From the NCBI GenBank assembly GCA_031292355.1, contig JARLHI010000048.1, positions 496,001 to 560,000 on the forward strand: DNA of 64,000 bases, read 5' to 3'. The notes under the pieces were generated by a model, which made no database searches, was not told where the DNA came from, and saw only the letters and a program-made list of their open reading frames with translations. Within the stretch, counting starts at the first letter, position 1; the number at the start of each line of letters is the position of its first letter. Source of the DNA: Candidatus Obscuribacterales bacterium. GTDB taxonomy: Bacteria; Cyanobacteriota; Vampirovibrionia; Obscuribacterales; Obscuribacteraceae. This document shows, piece by piece, positions 45,514 to 55,071 of the stretch. A program made the translations under genes and the position numbers.

Positions 45514-46623
45514 TTATCGCTTGTCTAGCGGCACGTATTTGAGATCCATCGCGCCTGTGTATTCGGCACGTGGACGAATCAAACGGTTGTTAGCGTATTG
45601 CTCGAGCACATGAGCGCCCCAGCCAGACATACGACTCATCGCGAAGATAGGAGTGAAGAGATCTTGTGGAATCTTCAGCATGTAATAAACCGAAGCAGAA
45701 TAGAAATCAACGTTGGCGTTGAGATGTTTTTCTTTCAAGACCATCTCTTCGACTGTACGCGACATCTCGTACCATTTTGGCTCGCCCAAGAGCTTACCAA
45801 GCTGTTCGGACATCTGACGCAAGTGATGAGCACGAGGATCTTCGGTTTTATAAACGCGATGACCAAAACCCATGATTTTTTGATGCTCATCAAAAATCTT
45901 CTGAACAAAAGGACGAACGTTAGAAGGCTCACCGATTTTAATCAGCATCTTGATTACTTCTTGATTGGCACCACCGTGCAGTGGTCCTTTCAATGCGCAA
46001 ATTCCAGCAACAATGGCCGAGTGCATATCAGTCAAAGTGGCAGCGGCAACACGAGCGGCGAATGTGGAAGCATTCAATTCGTGATCAGCATGCAGAATGA
46101 GCGCGATATCAAGCGACTTTGTGCTCAAGTCATCGGGTTCTTTGCCGTTCAACATATAAAGGAAGTTGGCAGCCAGGCTGTTATCTTCTTTGGGCGGCAG
46201 AAGCGCACGGTTATTGCGGATGCAATCCCAGTAAGCAATGATCGTGGGAATCTGGGCGGTCAAACGCACTGCTTTGCGAACATTAGCTTCGCGATCGTTA
46301 AGCTCGTCGTCAACGTCCCACATAGATAGAAGCGAAACTGCAGTGCGCAACACTTCCATAGAATTGCCGTCTTTGGGCAAATTCTTCATCACCGCCACTA
46401 CCGGTTCTGGCAATTTGCGATTTGTTTGTAATTGCTTAGTAAAAGCTTCCAGTTCTGCTTTCTTCGGCAGACGACCGAACCATAACAAATAGACGGTTTC
46501 TTCGAACGTTGAATGTTCGGCGAGATCGTGAATATCGTAACCCTGATAAATTAACCGGCCTTCGACACCATCTACTGCGCAGATGGAGGAGGACGCGGCG
46601 ACTACATCTTCAAGCCCTGACAT
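45514..46623 (-). CDS. gltA: citrate synthase
   Basis: A 369-residue citrate synthase condensing acetyl-CoA and oxaloacetate. Catalytic residues are visible in HADHELNASTFAARVAA and in GPLHGGANQ, with GFGHRVYK and the catalytic Asp in NANVDFYSA. The length fits the shorter (type I) enzymes of Gram-positive and cyanobacterial type. The ATG at 46623 has GGGAGC about 11 bases upstream. The gene heads a unit with GDPD. Confidence 0.95.
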   Translation of the reverse strand: MSGLEDVVAASSSICAVDGVEGRLIYQGYDIHDLAEHSTFEETVYLLWFGRLPKKAELEAFTKQLQTNRKLPEPVVAVMKNLPKDGNSMEVLRTAVSLLSMWDVDDELNDREANVRKAVRLTAQIPTIIAYWDCIRNNRALLPPKEDNSLAANFLYMLNGKEPDDLSTKSLDIALILHADHELNASTFAARVAAATLTDMHSAIVAGICALKGPLHGGANQEVIKMLIKIGEPSNVRPFVQKIFDEHQKIMGFGHRVYKTEDPRAHHLRQMSEQLGKLLGEPKWYEMSRTVEEMVLKEKHLNANVDFYSASVYYMLKIPQDLFTPIFAMSRMSGWGAHVLEQYANNRLIRPRAEYTGAMDLKYVPLDKR

Positions 46624-46925
46624 GATGAGCTGCTCCCAAGAATTTCCTACTTAACATGGATTTATACACTAAATGACAACATTGATGAGTCGATTCATCG
46701 GCTTATCTTCATGGTTTAACCAATGTTTGACACAGGCATTTTCAATACCACTTAACAACCAGAGTGGTAAGCACATTTCCAGCGTCAGTATTCTGCCACC
46801 ACATGTAGTGCAAAGATCCTTCACCGACAACGAATTTTATAACAAACACGTACTTTAATAATGGCTTCGATCCTGGAACCGAACGAATATACCCCCGTCC
46901 TCAACAAAACGAGAGGTGCAAACAA
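46624..46925. other. divergent promoter region
   Basis: A 302-base gap between divergent genes. It holds a TTGACA at 46727-46732 with no strong -10 box at ideal spacing, and a 7-bp inverted repeat TACCACT-(10)-AGTGGTA at 46746-46769 that could be an operator. No coding region is supported. Confidence 0.4.
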
Positions 46926-47804
46926 ATGCAATCAAATATATTTAAGTCCAGAAGCACGACTGCAGTCGCAATAGCTATTGTGTCCACCGCGACCGGACTT
47001 TGTCTAGCTTCAGCTGTCGGAGCGAACGATGTTAAGACCGTCCCAACAAAAACAGCAACGCCAACAGCTGGTGAAAAAACTGGCTTCAACAAGGACGAAG
47101 TCAAAGTACCCTTGACGAGCAAGCAAATAAAAGCGGATAAAGAAACGGCGAAAGCCGCCAATGCCGTCCCAGGTGTGCATGTGGATCCGAAAAATCTGGC
47201 AGTGCCTCCTGTCGAACCCCCGGTTACTGGATTTCACCCGATTAAGAAGATGCTCGCGCCAGTCGTCAGGCTGGAGCGAAACAGTATGCAGTTGCAGCAG
47301 CAAATAATGAAGTTGGAAGGGCCAATTGCCGGCTTGAATAGCCCGATGGTCGGTCTGCAAAAACACATGGTCACTGTCGAAGGCAAGATGGATGGCATGC
47401 AGGGCGAGTTGACAAAAATGCGCAGCAATGTCGATAGCGTCAATGACTCTATGAAGGGAGTACAGGGCGATATTACTGCTATGCGTAAAGAAATCGCCGG
47501 ACTATTACCGCCAATCAATGCCATGCGCGGTCCCATCGAGAAACTCGAAAAACCTTTGATTAACGTTGCCGAGCCGCTGACTGAAGTAAAAGGTGAGCTT
47601 CAACAAATGAAAGCTTTGCTGGCTACCGTTCTTGGTGCGGTTATCGTTGGTTGCGTATTTATTGCAGTAGGCACACCGTTTGCCGCATTTATGGCTTACA
47701 GACACCGTCACAAACTCTTCCCTGCCCTGCGTGATTCAGAATTGCCCGAAATAAAGCCTCCGCTGGCAGAGCAAAAACCAGAAAAAGAACTGACCAAAGT
47801 CTGA
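46926..47804 (+). CDS. membrane protein with long coiled coil
   Basis: A 292-residue protein of unknown function. An N-terminal hydrophobic signal lies at about 12-34, a Lys/Thr-rich region follows, then a long periodic segment (about 110-235) with repeated short units such as MQGELTKMRSNVDSVNDSMKGVQGDITAMRKEIAGLL (shown here only as a span of heptad-like spacing). A second hydrophobic helix lies at about 238-260. The tail is Pro/Glu/Lys-rich. AGAGGTG precedes the ATG with good spacing. The pattern suggests an extracytoplasmic coiled coil held by a C-terminal membrane helix. Confidence 0.65.
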   Translation: MQSNIFKSRSTTAVAIAIVSTATGLCLASAVGANDVKTVPTKTATPTAGEKTGFNKDEVKVPLTSKQIKADKETAKAANAVPGVHVDPKNLAVPPVEPPVTGFHPIKKMLAPVVRLERNSMQLQQQIMKLEGPIAGLNSPMVGLQKHMVTVEGKMDGMQGELTKMRSNVDSVNDSMKGVQGDITAMRKEIAGLLPPINAMRGPIEKLEKPLINVAEPLTEVKGELQQMKALLATVLGAVIVGCVFIAVGTPFAAFMAYRHRHKLFPALRDSELPEIKPPLAEQKPEKELTKV

Positions 47805-47815
47805 TTTCTATCGAA

Positions 47816-48178
47816 TCAATTCAGACTGGAATCCGGCATTGTCCTTAAAGGCAGTGCCGGTATTTTCTTGGTCTCAAGAGATAGAGCCCGACTCCATTCA
47901 TTGGCAACAAACACGAGCGCAGCTGCAGCCGTGAGCGGATCACTAGCTTCTAAAAAGACAGGCTGATTGTGCTCGAAGACATAGTGACCGGTGAATTGCA
48001 AAAACCAGCCTATAGCCTGGAACTGCGCCGCTAGCCGTCGATTGAACAAGGCAATGGGAAAAGACATGGCAATCATCGGTACGCCGACCATGTGTGTGAT
48101 CTTGCAACCGGCCGTTTTATGTTGCGAGCGGTAGTACTTCAACCGATCATCAAATGCCCGACGCAGATCTTTTTTCAT
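47816..48178 (-). CDS. DUF962 / Mpo1-like membrane protein
   Basis: A 120-residue protein of the DUF962/Mpo1-like family. The family His positions are visible in YRSQHKTAGCKITHMVGVP and in FTGHYVFEHNQP. In yeast Mpo1 is an iron-dependent dioxygenase for 2-hydroxy fatty acids; the bacterial role is not established. I start at the ATG at 48178 (MKKDLRRAFDD); the ATG at 48223 adds 15 residues. Two hydrophobic stretches suggest membrane association. Confidence 0.75.
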   Translation of the reverse strand: MKKDLRRAFDDRLKYYRSQHKTAGCKITHMVGVPMIAMSFPIALFNRRLAAQFQAIGWFLQFTGHYVFEHNQPVFLEASDPLTAAAALVFVANEWSRALSLETKKIPALPLRTMPDSSLN

Positions 48179-48234
48179 TGGCTCTGAACTTCTCTGAATT
48201 CTCTGAACTTGGCCACCCTTCATTACTTTAAATC

Positions 48235-48271
48235 AAAAGCAACCCTAATGACTAGCATTAAGGTTGCTTTT
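48235..48271. terminator. terminator after the ferritin-like gene
   Basis: AAAAGCAACCCTAATG...CATTAAGGTTGCTTTT forms a long hairpin with T-runs on both strands. It lies 41 bases beyond the stop of the ferritin-like gene and upstream of the DUF962 gene. Confidence 0.8.
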
Positions 48272-48311
48272 GACTTTTACTCTTGGAGAAAAAATATAAA
48301 GAGGTCTTTGT

Positions 48312-48866
48312 TTAACTCTGTCTCTGAGCGAGCAGATTACTCATATCGTCGGCATGCTCTTCTTCAACAGCCAGGATTTCTTCCATCATACGGCGAGTGG
48401 TTGGATCCGAATCACCAATGTAGCGAATAATCTCACCATAAATATCGATAGCGATGCGCTCAGCAATTAGATCTTCTTTGATCATATCGGTCAGGTTAGA
48501 GCCTTCCACATAATCAGAATGGCTGCGCGAAGCGAGACCTTCTGGATTCAGATTTGGTTGCCCCCCCAATTGTGTAATCCTTTCGCAAATGCGATCGGCG
48601 TGTTCTTGTTCTTCGCCGGCATGCTCGAGAAACTCAGCTGCAACCGCCTCGGAGTTAATGCCTTTGGCCATGTAATGATGCCGTTTATAGCGCAGTACGC
48701 AAACTAGTTCGGTCGCCAGACTTTCATTCAACAACTTGATGATTTGCTCTTTATTGCCTTTATAGTTCTCAGTTACGGCGCCTTTTTCAATGTGCTCACG
48801 GGCACGTTTACGAATGGCTTCGATGTCAGCTGAAAAGCTACCTTTGTTATTGACTGTTGTACTCAT
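48312..48866 (-). CDS. ferritin-like protein (bacterioferritin/Dps type)
   Basis: A 184-residue four-helix-bundle protein. Diiron or iron-storage ligands fit the E..H patterns LNESLATELVCVLRYKRHHYMA, HAGEEQEHADRI and EILAVEEEHADDM. It resembles bacterioferritin and Dps-like proteins, but no haem-binding Met is obvious. It probably stores or detoxifies iron in the cytoplasm. AGAGGCAAAG precedes the ATG. Confidence 0.8.
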   Translation of the reverse strand: MSTTVNNKGSFSADIEAIRKRAREHIEKGAVTENYKGNKEQIIKLLNESLATELVCVLRYKRHHYMAKGINSEAVAAEFLEHAGEEQEHADRICERITQLGGQPNLNPEGLASRSHSDYVEGSNLTDMIKEDLIAERIAIDIYGEIIRYIGDSDPTTRRMMEEILAVEEEHADDMSNLLAQRQS

Positions 48867-49051
48867 GTCTTTGCCTCTATTGCTTGATGTTTGGCGCTGC
48901 GTCAGTTTCTAAGCCCTGCGGATTGAAAACATGCGACCGTTATCTGGTCGAACAATCGCGTTGCTGTCACCGATGCGTACGTCGAGTTCGCTCGCCGTTT
49001 AGTTCCAACTCAACGAATGGACTATATAAATTTTGACCGTTCACAAAAGAG

Positions 49052-49672
49052 TTACTTAGAAGCAGCCTGGCCGCCCGTCGAAGAATCATCGCCGACATCT
49101 GCGCTTTTGCTTTTCAGCCAGGCAAGCACCTTGTCAAATCCACTTTTGGCAAGACGCGTGCTGATGCGATCATGCAAGCGCGTAACCAAGTCGCTCTTGT
49201 CGACTTTGAGGCTGACAACTTTCAATTCGCCACCTTTTTCATCGAGCAGCCAGGATAAATTCTGCTTGCTCTTGCCCACCGTCAGTTTGGTCTCAATCGT
49301 AGTTTCGGTTTGTTTTTTTGTCTGTACACCGTAAACCACAGTACCTTTAGTAAATAGTCGATGCCATCGCGGGTAATACCGCAATTCAATTACATTCCGC
49401 AAAGCGGTTATGAACTCACTCTTTTGCGGCGCCGAAAGTTTTGCCCACTGAACTGTTCCCAGGGCTCGTTGCGACATACCATCATAATCCATCGAATGAG
49501 CGAGTTGATCGAGCTTGTTTTTATCTGTGGATTTACCATCCCACTGCACAAAACAAGTAATCAGGTTAGAGACACTGTCTTTTGCAGATAGGTTACTGAC
49601 TGCATAGGACGGCGCAGCAACGGCTGCGAGCAAAGCCAAAGAAAATAAATTAGCACGTTTTATATAATTCAC
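49052..49672 (-). CDS. MlaC/Ttg2-like periplasmic lipid-binding protein
   Basis: A 206-residue protein of the MlaC/Tol-tolerance family. A signal peptide covers about 1-25 (ending PSYAVS). The body carries typical MlaC phrases: DYDGMSQRALGTVQWAKLS, QKSEFITALRNVIELRYYP and KGGELKVVSLKVD. Such proteins carry phospholipids across the periplasm. The start is a GTG whose last bases overlap the permease stop (GTGA), with AAGG upstream, so it is translationally coupled to an ABC-2 exporter. This is not the usual MlaFEDCB gene setting. Confidence 0.8.
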   Translation of the reverse strand: MNYIKRANLFSLALLAAVAAPSYAVSNLSAKDSVSNLITCFVQWDGKSTDKNKLDQLAHSMDYDGMSQRALGTVQWAKLSAPQKSEFITALRNVIELRYYPRWHRLFTKGTVVYGVQTKKQTETTIETKLTVGKSKQNLSWLLDEKGGELKVVSLKVDKSDLVTRLHDRISTRLAKSGFDKVLAWLKSKSADVGDDSSTGGQAASK

Positions 49673-50724
49673 AATGATGCCTTTTGTCGATGCAATAAAA
49701 ATGATGCAAAACACAATCCAGAAATTGACCAGGCTAGCAAAATTCCTGCATCTTTTAAATAATTAGCCGGCGTGCCCAGAATCACTCCCTTGAAGGCATC
49801 AGCTGCATAAAACATCGGGAAAAACAGAGCGCAAGCTTGTTCCCATCTGGGCATCGCCTCTACTGGAACGATGATTCCCGAAACAAACATCAAAGCCACT
49901 CCGGCAATTGAAATAGTCATCGTGTAAATGCGGATTGTTTTCAGCAAGCATGCCGCACCAAGCCCAAGACAAGTAAAAGTAAACATCGAAAGAAGCGTGC
50001 AGCCAACCAGACCCAGAAAATTACTGCCCAGCGTAAAGCCTACTAAAGGAGCCGTAATACATAAGGCAAGCCACAATACAGTTGAAGCTTCGACTGTCAC
50101 GGTAAAGGTCTTTGCGATAATCGCGGCCCGCAAGCCATTTGGAGTAAGAACAATTTGGCGATAGGTCTTTTCCATCCACTCATAAATCCATGAAAATCCC
50201 AAATTCATTCCAGCGAGAACATAGCAAAGATATGCCGCCAATCCAGGTGTCATGTAGTCACGAAGACTGAACTTCACAGGAAAGAGCACAGCTGAATGAA
50301 TAGGCAAATTTAAAGACGAATTCTTTTGTGTCAAAACTGAAAGCAAACCCATCGAAATTTGCTGATCAACAAGTGGATTATGTCCTTCGGTGATGATCTG
50401 CACCGAGTCATCGAGGGCATCTTGAGAGACATTGGCCAGAGCAACGATTTTACCCGCGGTCAGATCAGTTTTTGCTTTTTCAAGATCATCGTAATTATGG
50501 ACCTCGAATTTCTTGGTCTCGCTGAGATTCTTACCAAGGTCACTGACTGCAGAAGGGTCAAATAATCCAAACGGAATTTTGACTGCGCCCGCCAATGTAT
50601 TACCGACGATTGAAATAATCAAAATAGCTAGCAACGTGCTTGATATGAAATAAAGGGGACGCCTAGTCCACTGCAAAATGTCTTTATTGACGATAGCAAG
50701 AATTTGATTAATGTCCCTATTCAT
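49669..50724 (-). CDS. ABC-2 type exporter permease
   Basis: A 351-residue membrane protein of the ABC-2 permease family. An N-terminal helix (about 22-44) is followed by an extracytoplasmic domain, then about five helices between residues 165 and 345. The phrase YEWMEKTYRQIVLTPN precedes the membrane core, and a conserved SGIIVPVEAMP lies before the last helices. Its start overlaps the ATPase stop (ATGA) and its stop overlaps the MlaC-like start. The transported substrate is unknown; the coupled MlaC-like protein suggests a lipid. Confidence 0.85.
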   Translation of the reverse strand: MNRDINQILAIVNKDILQWTRRPLYFISSTLLAILIISIVGNTLAGAVKIPFGLFDPSAVSDLGKNLSETKKFEVHNYDDLEKAKTDLTAGKIVALANVSQDALDDSVQIITEGHNPLVDQQISMGLLSVLTQKNSSLNLPIHSAVLFPVKFSLRDYMTPGLAAYLCYVLAGMNLGFSWIYEWMEKTYRQIVLTPNGLRAAIIAKTFTVTVEASTVLWLALCITAPLVGFTLGSNFLGLVGCTLLSMFTFTCLGLGAACLLKTIRIYTMTISIAGVALMFVSGIIVPVEAMPRWEQACALFFPMFYAADAFKGVILGTPANYLKDAGILLAWSISGLCFASFLLHRQKASL

Positions 50725-51821
50725 GTGTAATCGTGCTCAAATTGGACATCATCGGAAATTGAAAAATGCCCTGACTCATCACCGTCATGCGGCTCTAGCG
50801 TCAAAGCCATGAAAACTTCTTCCAGGTTTGGCTCACTGGTGGCAAAACGAGTGAACGGAATTTTCTCCTGCTCAAGCCAATTGAGGATCTCATGCAATAT
50901 TTTCACGAGCTGTGAGTCCTTCGGCTGCGCAAACGAAAGTGTGTTGCGCAACGGGTCGAATTTGACTTGACTAGAAAAGCGTCCAGGTAATTTATCAATT
51001 TTATTTTGCAAAATATCCGGCGCCACATCGCCTGTGATGCGAATTGCAATGGAACGGATGCCTTGAATTTTATGACGCAATTCATCAATCGTGCCTTCAA
51101 CAACGATTTTGCCCTGGCGAATAATGCCAATACGATCTGCTAAGAGTTCAGCCTCTTCGAGATAATGAGTGGTCAGCAAAATTGTCACGCCAGAATTGCG
51201 CAACCCTTTCAAGGTTTGCCAGATCTGTCGCCTGGCAGCAGGATCTAAACCGACCGTTGGTTCATCCATGAATAAAACTTTGGGTTCATGCAAAAGAGCA
51301 CTGGCAATGGTCAATTTGCGCTGCATGCCGCCAGAAAATGTGCCAGCCAGTTGATTAGCTTTGTCAGTCAAACCAGAGCGCTCAAGCAACATTTCGATTC
51401 TTTCGAGAGCTTGCTTACGCGGAATACCATGCAATTGAGCAATGAACCAGAGATTTTCAAAAGCTGTCAGCTCTTGATAGATAGCAATATCTTGAGAAAC
51501 GATGCCAAAGGAGCCTTTAATTTTTTCAGCCTGTTTGATACCGTTTAACCCGCAAATGAAAAACTCGCCAGCGCTTGGCTTTAGCAAAGTAGTGAGCATG
51601 CTGATAGTCGTTGTTTTACCAGCACCGTTGTCTCCGAGCAACGCGTACAACTCCCCTGCTCTGACATTCAAATTCAAATTATCGACGACGCGTGCTTCGC
51701 CGTAGGTTTTGCATAGATTCACAGCCGATATTGCAAATTCCGACTGAGAAACAGTGCCTGCATCTTTTGAAACTGACATTTTATTTTTTACAACGTCGAC
51801 TTGATGCGCAGGTAAGCTCAT
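50721..51821 (-). CDS. ABC transporter ATPase (ABC-2 exporter)
   Basis: A 366-residue ATPase. Walker A is GDNGAGKTT, the signature is FSGGMQRKLTIA, and Walker B is VLFMDEPTVGLDP with the switch His in LLTTHYLEEAE. The C-terminal 100 residues are the typical DrrA/CcmA-type extension. GGAG lies 8 bases before the ATG. The gene is the first of three overlapping genes (ATPase, permease, MlaC-like). Confidence 0.92.
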   Translation of the reverse strand: MSLPAHQVDVVKNKMSVSKDAGTVSQSEFAISAVNLCKTYGEARVVDNLNLNVRAGELYALLGDNGAGKTTTISMLTTLLKPSAGEFFICGLNGIKQAEKIKGSFGIVSQDIAIYQELTAFENLWFIAQLHGIPRKQALERIEMLLERSGLTDKANQLAGTFSGGMQRKLTIASALLHEPKVLFMDEPTVGLDPAARRQIWQTLKGLRNSGVTILLTTHYLEEAELLADRIGIIRQGKIVVEGTIDELRHKIQGIRSIAIRITGDVAPDILQNKIDKLPGRFSSQVKFDPLRNTLSFAQPKDSQLVKILHEILNWLEQEKIPFTRFATSEPNLEEVFMALTLEPHDGDESGHFSISDDVQFEHDYT

Positions 51822-51985
51822 CCAGATGCTCCGGGGGCAACAAACAGGTCAATGGCCGAAACAGAACGAGAGTACCAGTTTACAGCCAAACCTTTGACAG
51901 TGACGTAGAGCACAGCAAAAGTGTTGCAGAGCTCCAGCGAATTTACAAAAAAGTTTAAGCGAGGGATTCTAGACTATATCGAAAA

Positions 51986-52381
51986 TCAGCACATCGGCGC
52001 TATGCCAGCCGCTGGCGAACCGCAAGCTTTAAGCAGACTTTGAATATGCGCTACTTTAAAAACCTTGTATTGAACCGGATGGATTTTAACGAAGTTGACG
52101 ACGGCTCCGACAGAATCGGCTCGCAACAGCAATTCTTCAAGCCACTCGAGACCATCGACACTAATGAAATGACAATCGGAAAAATCGAGGACGACGTTGA
52201 TACCCTTGCCTAAAGCCTTATCGACATGTTCAAGCCCTTTGTCTAAGGGTCCTTTCAAAGCAATCGAGCGAGTTTCGAAAGCAAGCGCAGGCTTGCCGTT
52301 ACCATTGCCATTTCCATTTCCGTTTCCGTTGCCGGCGTGATCGCTGCCGTTATTTGAATCAGATTTCTTGTCAGGACTCAT
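51986..52381 (-). CDS. STAS-domain protein with Gly-Asn repeat
   Basis: A 131-residue protein. The first 30 residues are hydrophilic and include a run of alternating Gly-Asn. Residues about 35-120 fit a STAS domain: NVVLDFSDCHFISVDGLEWL resembles the region around the phosphorylated Ser of anti-sigma-factor antagonists (the Ser in FISVDG), followed by NFVKIHPVQYKVFKV. Such proteins control anti-sigma factors by partner switching, or act as regulatory modules. No anti-sigma gene is adjacent; AdhE is downstream-facing beside it. Confidence 0.7.
   Translation of the reverse strand: MSPDKKSDSNNGSDHAGNGNGNGNGNGNGKPALAFETRSIALKGPLDKGLEHVDKALGKGINVVLDFSDCHFISVDGLEWLEELLLRADSVGAVVNFVKIHPVQYKVFKVAHIQSLLKACGSPAAGIAPMC
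52295..52333 (-). repeat. 6-base microsatellite encoding Gly-Asn
   Basis: Six to seven imperfect copies of GGNAAY in frame in the STAS gene. Changes in copy number would alter only the length of the flexible N-terminus. Confidence 0.75.
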
Positions 52382-52422
52382 CTTCTTACTAGCTCCATTG
52401 AGGGCTCATTATCGAACAAAAT

Positions 52423-55071
52423 TTAGGGTCTTTGACGCGGGGCAAATGAGTTTACAAAAAGACCGCCAATCTCGCTAAGCAAGGGTAACGATGGATTGGT
52501 CCGCATACTCATATCGCCGAAGGAGAGCTTGACCAGATTCAACATTTGCATTTCGAAGGCGTCTGCATCAATACCCAGTTCTGAAATCGAAAGAGGCTGA
52601 TTGCATGTGATAGCCAGATCGTATACGGCTCTCTGTAATTCTTTGCATAAACGAGCGTGTTTCTGAGACTCAAGCTCCCGCTTTGAAAATTTGCCGCTAG
52701 TATCCACGGGACCTGGATCGGTCAGGCCAAGAAATTGTGCGGCTCTAGCATATTTTTGATCGGCAACCCAGCTTGGATAAGTTGAGTTAGGCATAAATTT
52801 GCGCGGAACATGCGAGTTATAGTCAAGAACCGAAAGCAGGAAAACGGCGTTAGACCGTCCATGCGACACATCAAACAAGGCGCCAAGACTGTGGGCAAGA
52901 GCATGGTTGATACCAACTGAAGCGTTACCAATGGCCATGCCGGCAAGGCAAGAAGCATTGTGCAATTTATGCCGCCATACAATATTGGTGGGATTTTTCA
53001 AAGCCTCGGGCAGTGCTTCGAAAATAAGACGCATCGATTCGAGAGCCAGACCATCAGTGTAGTCTGAAGCATAAGTAGAAACGAGCGATTCCAGAGCGTG
53101 TGTGAGCGCGTCAAAAGCAGTATCTGCCGTTATATCTTTAGGCAGACTCTTGGTTAAATTGGCATCAATGATTGCGAAATTGGGCAACAAACATTGGTCG
53201 ACAAGCGAGATTTTTCTCTTATTGACGTTATCTTTGAGCACCGCAAATGGTGTCACTTCGGATCCGGTACCCGAAGTTGTCGGAATCGCTACGAGTTGCG
53301 TTTTTACTGTTTGTGGGAATTCGACCATGCGGTGACGGAAGTCGAGGAAGCTCACCGCAAGCTCATTCATATTCAAATGAGGATGGTCATAAAACAATCT
53401 GATGATTTTGGCCGCATCGAGAACGCTGCCACCACCAAGGGCGATTATGGTGTCAGGCTTATGCTGACGAAGCATGGCCAGAGCACTTTCAACCGAAGAA
53501 AAATCAGGCTCAACATCAATTTCAGCAAACACGCCAACGGAGCAATCGGAAGGCAGTCGCTCAGTCACCATGGCTAGGTGTCCGCGCTTAGCCGCTGACT
53601 TTGAAGTGAGAATTACCGCTGATTTGGTTTTCAAACTGCGCAGATGATCGAGACTGCCTGGATTGATGTAGATGTTTTTAGTCGTCTGGAAAGACAAAGT
53701 GAAATTAGTGCGTTTAGGCACTCTCTTGTAGTTCAAGAGATTCTTGATGCCCACGTTGTCGCTGGTGTTATTGCCGCCACCTGTGCCGCAGCCAAAGCTC
53801 AATGTGGTGTTGAGATTGTTGTAAATGCCCCCAAGACCGCCGATACAGCAGGGACTATTAACAATGATTCGACCGGCATTAATGGCATCCGAGAACTGTT
53901 CGACTACAGCTTCATCTTCGCTGAAAATTCCGGCCGTGTGACCTGTGCCACCTGCGTAGTTAACATCCAGAGCGCGATTGATGCCTTCTTCAACAGTATC
54001 GACGATTACATAGCCAAGCACAGGCATCAATTTTTCAACAGCCAGTCTGTGATGACGAATGTCTCCACCTAATGGGCACAAAAGAATTTTTGTATCTTCT
54101 GGTACATCGAGCCCCGCCAGATCAGCAATGAAATTGGCCGATTGCCCGACGCATTTGTAATTCATGCCGCCTTTGCTGTCGATGATTACATCGGCAATCT
54201 GTTCCACTTCTTCAAACGAACAGACGTAACAACCTAGCCGTTTGAATTCAGCCAGCAGTTCATCAGCGATTTCACGGTCGACAACAATAGTTTGTTCAGA
54301 CGGACATTCAGTTCCATTGTCGAAAGTTTTGGAGATGATGACATCCATTGCAGCCGACGAAGGAGGAGCCGATTTGTGGATGTACACAGGAGTATTGCCT
54401 GGTCCAACGCCTAGGGCTGGCTTGCCTGTGCTCATGGCCGCGCGCACCATTTGTGTGCCGCCGGTTGCAAAAATCAAATCGACTTCTGGATGATTCATCA
54501 TCATTTCGGTGCCGCGTCGCAAGCGTGCGGACTTTTCGACCCAGGTGATAAAACCTTTGGGAGCGCCTGCAGCAAGCCCTGCCTCATAAACAATTCTGGC
54601 GGCATGGTTGCTGGCGTTAGCCGCCATCAAATGAGAGCTAAAAATGACACTGTTTCTGGTCTTTGCGGCAGCGATACTTTTGAAAATGACGGTTGATGTG
54701 GGATTGGTTACAGGAGACAGAGCGAGAATGACGCCAACTGGCTCAGCCACTTCAACCATATTATCTTCGGGCATCTCTTTAATAATGCCCACGGTTTTGA
54801 CGTTTTTGATCTGGTGATAGTGAAATTCGGAAGCGACAAAATTCTTGAGCATCTTATCTTCGATAATGCCCATGTGAGTTTCTTGATGCGCCTCAATAGC
54901 AAGCTCTGACGCGGCTTCAATAGCGGCCATCGTCATCGCTTTGACGATTTCGTCGACTTGTTCTTGTGTGTATTGCAGCCAGACTGCCGCTGCCAATCTT
55001 GCCTGCCGAACCAGGATCTCGACGCCTTCCGACAACGCCTTTTCTTGCTCTTTGCTAACAGTCGTTGTCAT
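52423..55071 (-). CDS. adhE: bifunctional aldehyde-alcohol dehydrogenase
   Basis: An 882-residue fusion of a CoA-acylating aldehyde dehydrogenase (about 1-450) and an iron-dependent alcohol dehydrogenase (about 460-882). It reduces acetyl-CoA to ethanol with NADH. The aldehyde-dehydrogenase Cys is in FDNGTECPSEQTI, and the nucleotide-binding phrase is VGPGNTPVYI. The iron-binding His residues of the ADH part are in DALTHALESLVS and GINHALAHSLGALFDVSHG. Length and order are those of normal AdhE. AAGGA precedes the ATG. It indicates mixed-acid or ethanol fermentation. Confidence 0.95.
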   Translation of the reverse strand: MTTTVSKEQEKALSEGVEILVRQARLAAAVWLQYTQEQVDEIVKAMTMAAIEAASELAIEAHQETHMGIIEDKMLKNFVASEFHYHQIKNVKTVGIIKEMPEDNMVEVAEPVGVILALSPVTNPTSTVIFKSIAAAKTRNSVIFSSHLMAANASNHAARIVYEAGLAAGAPKGFITWVEKSARLRRGTEMMMNHPEVDLIFATGGTQMVRAAMSTGKPALGVGPGNTPVYIHKSAPPSSAAMDVIISKTFDNGTECPSEQTIVVDREIADELLAEFKRLGCYVCSFEEVEQIADVIIDSKGGMNYKCVGQSANFIADLAGLDVPEDTKILLCPLGGDIRHHRLAVEKLMPVLGYVIVDTVEEGINRALDVNYAGGTGHTAGIFSEDEAVVEQFSDAINAGRIIVNSPCCIGGLGGIYNNLNTTLSFGCGTGGGNNTSDNVGIKNLLNYKRVPKRTNFTLSFQTTKNIYINPGSLDHLRSLKTKSAVILTSKSAAKRGHLAMVTERLPSDCSVGVFAEIDVEPDFSSVESALAMLRQHKPDTIIALGGGSVLDAAKIIRLFYDHPHLNMNELAVSFLDFRHRMVEFPQTVKTQLVAIPTTSGTGSEVTPFAVLKDNVNKRKISLVDQCLLPNFAIIDANLTKSLPKDITADTAFDALTHALESLVSTYASDYTDGLALESMRLIFEALPEALKNPTNIVWRHKLHNASCLAGMAIGNASVGINHALAHSLGALFDVSHGRSNAVFLLSVLDYNSHVPRKFMPNSTYPSWVADQKYARAAQFLGLTDPGPVDTSGKFSKRELESQKHARLCKELQRAVYDLAITCNQPLSISELGIDADAFEMQMLNLVKLSFGDMSMRTNPSLPLLSEIGGLFVNSFAPRQRP

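Noticed and set aside
45598..46329. 243-codon plus-strand frame opposite citrate synthase
   Set aside because: Fully inside a certain gene on the other strand; composition is that of a shadow frame.
53194..54072. Plus-strand frames opposite adhE
   Set aside because: Shadows of the adhE coding strand.
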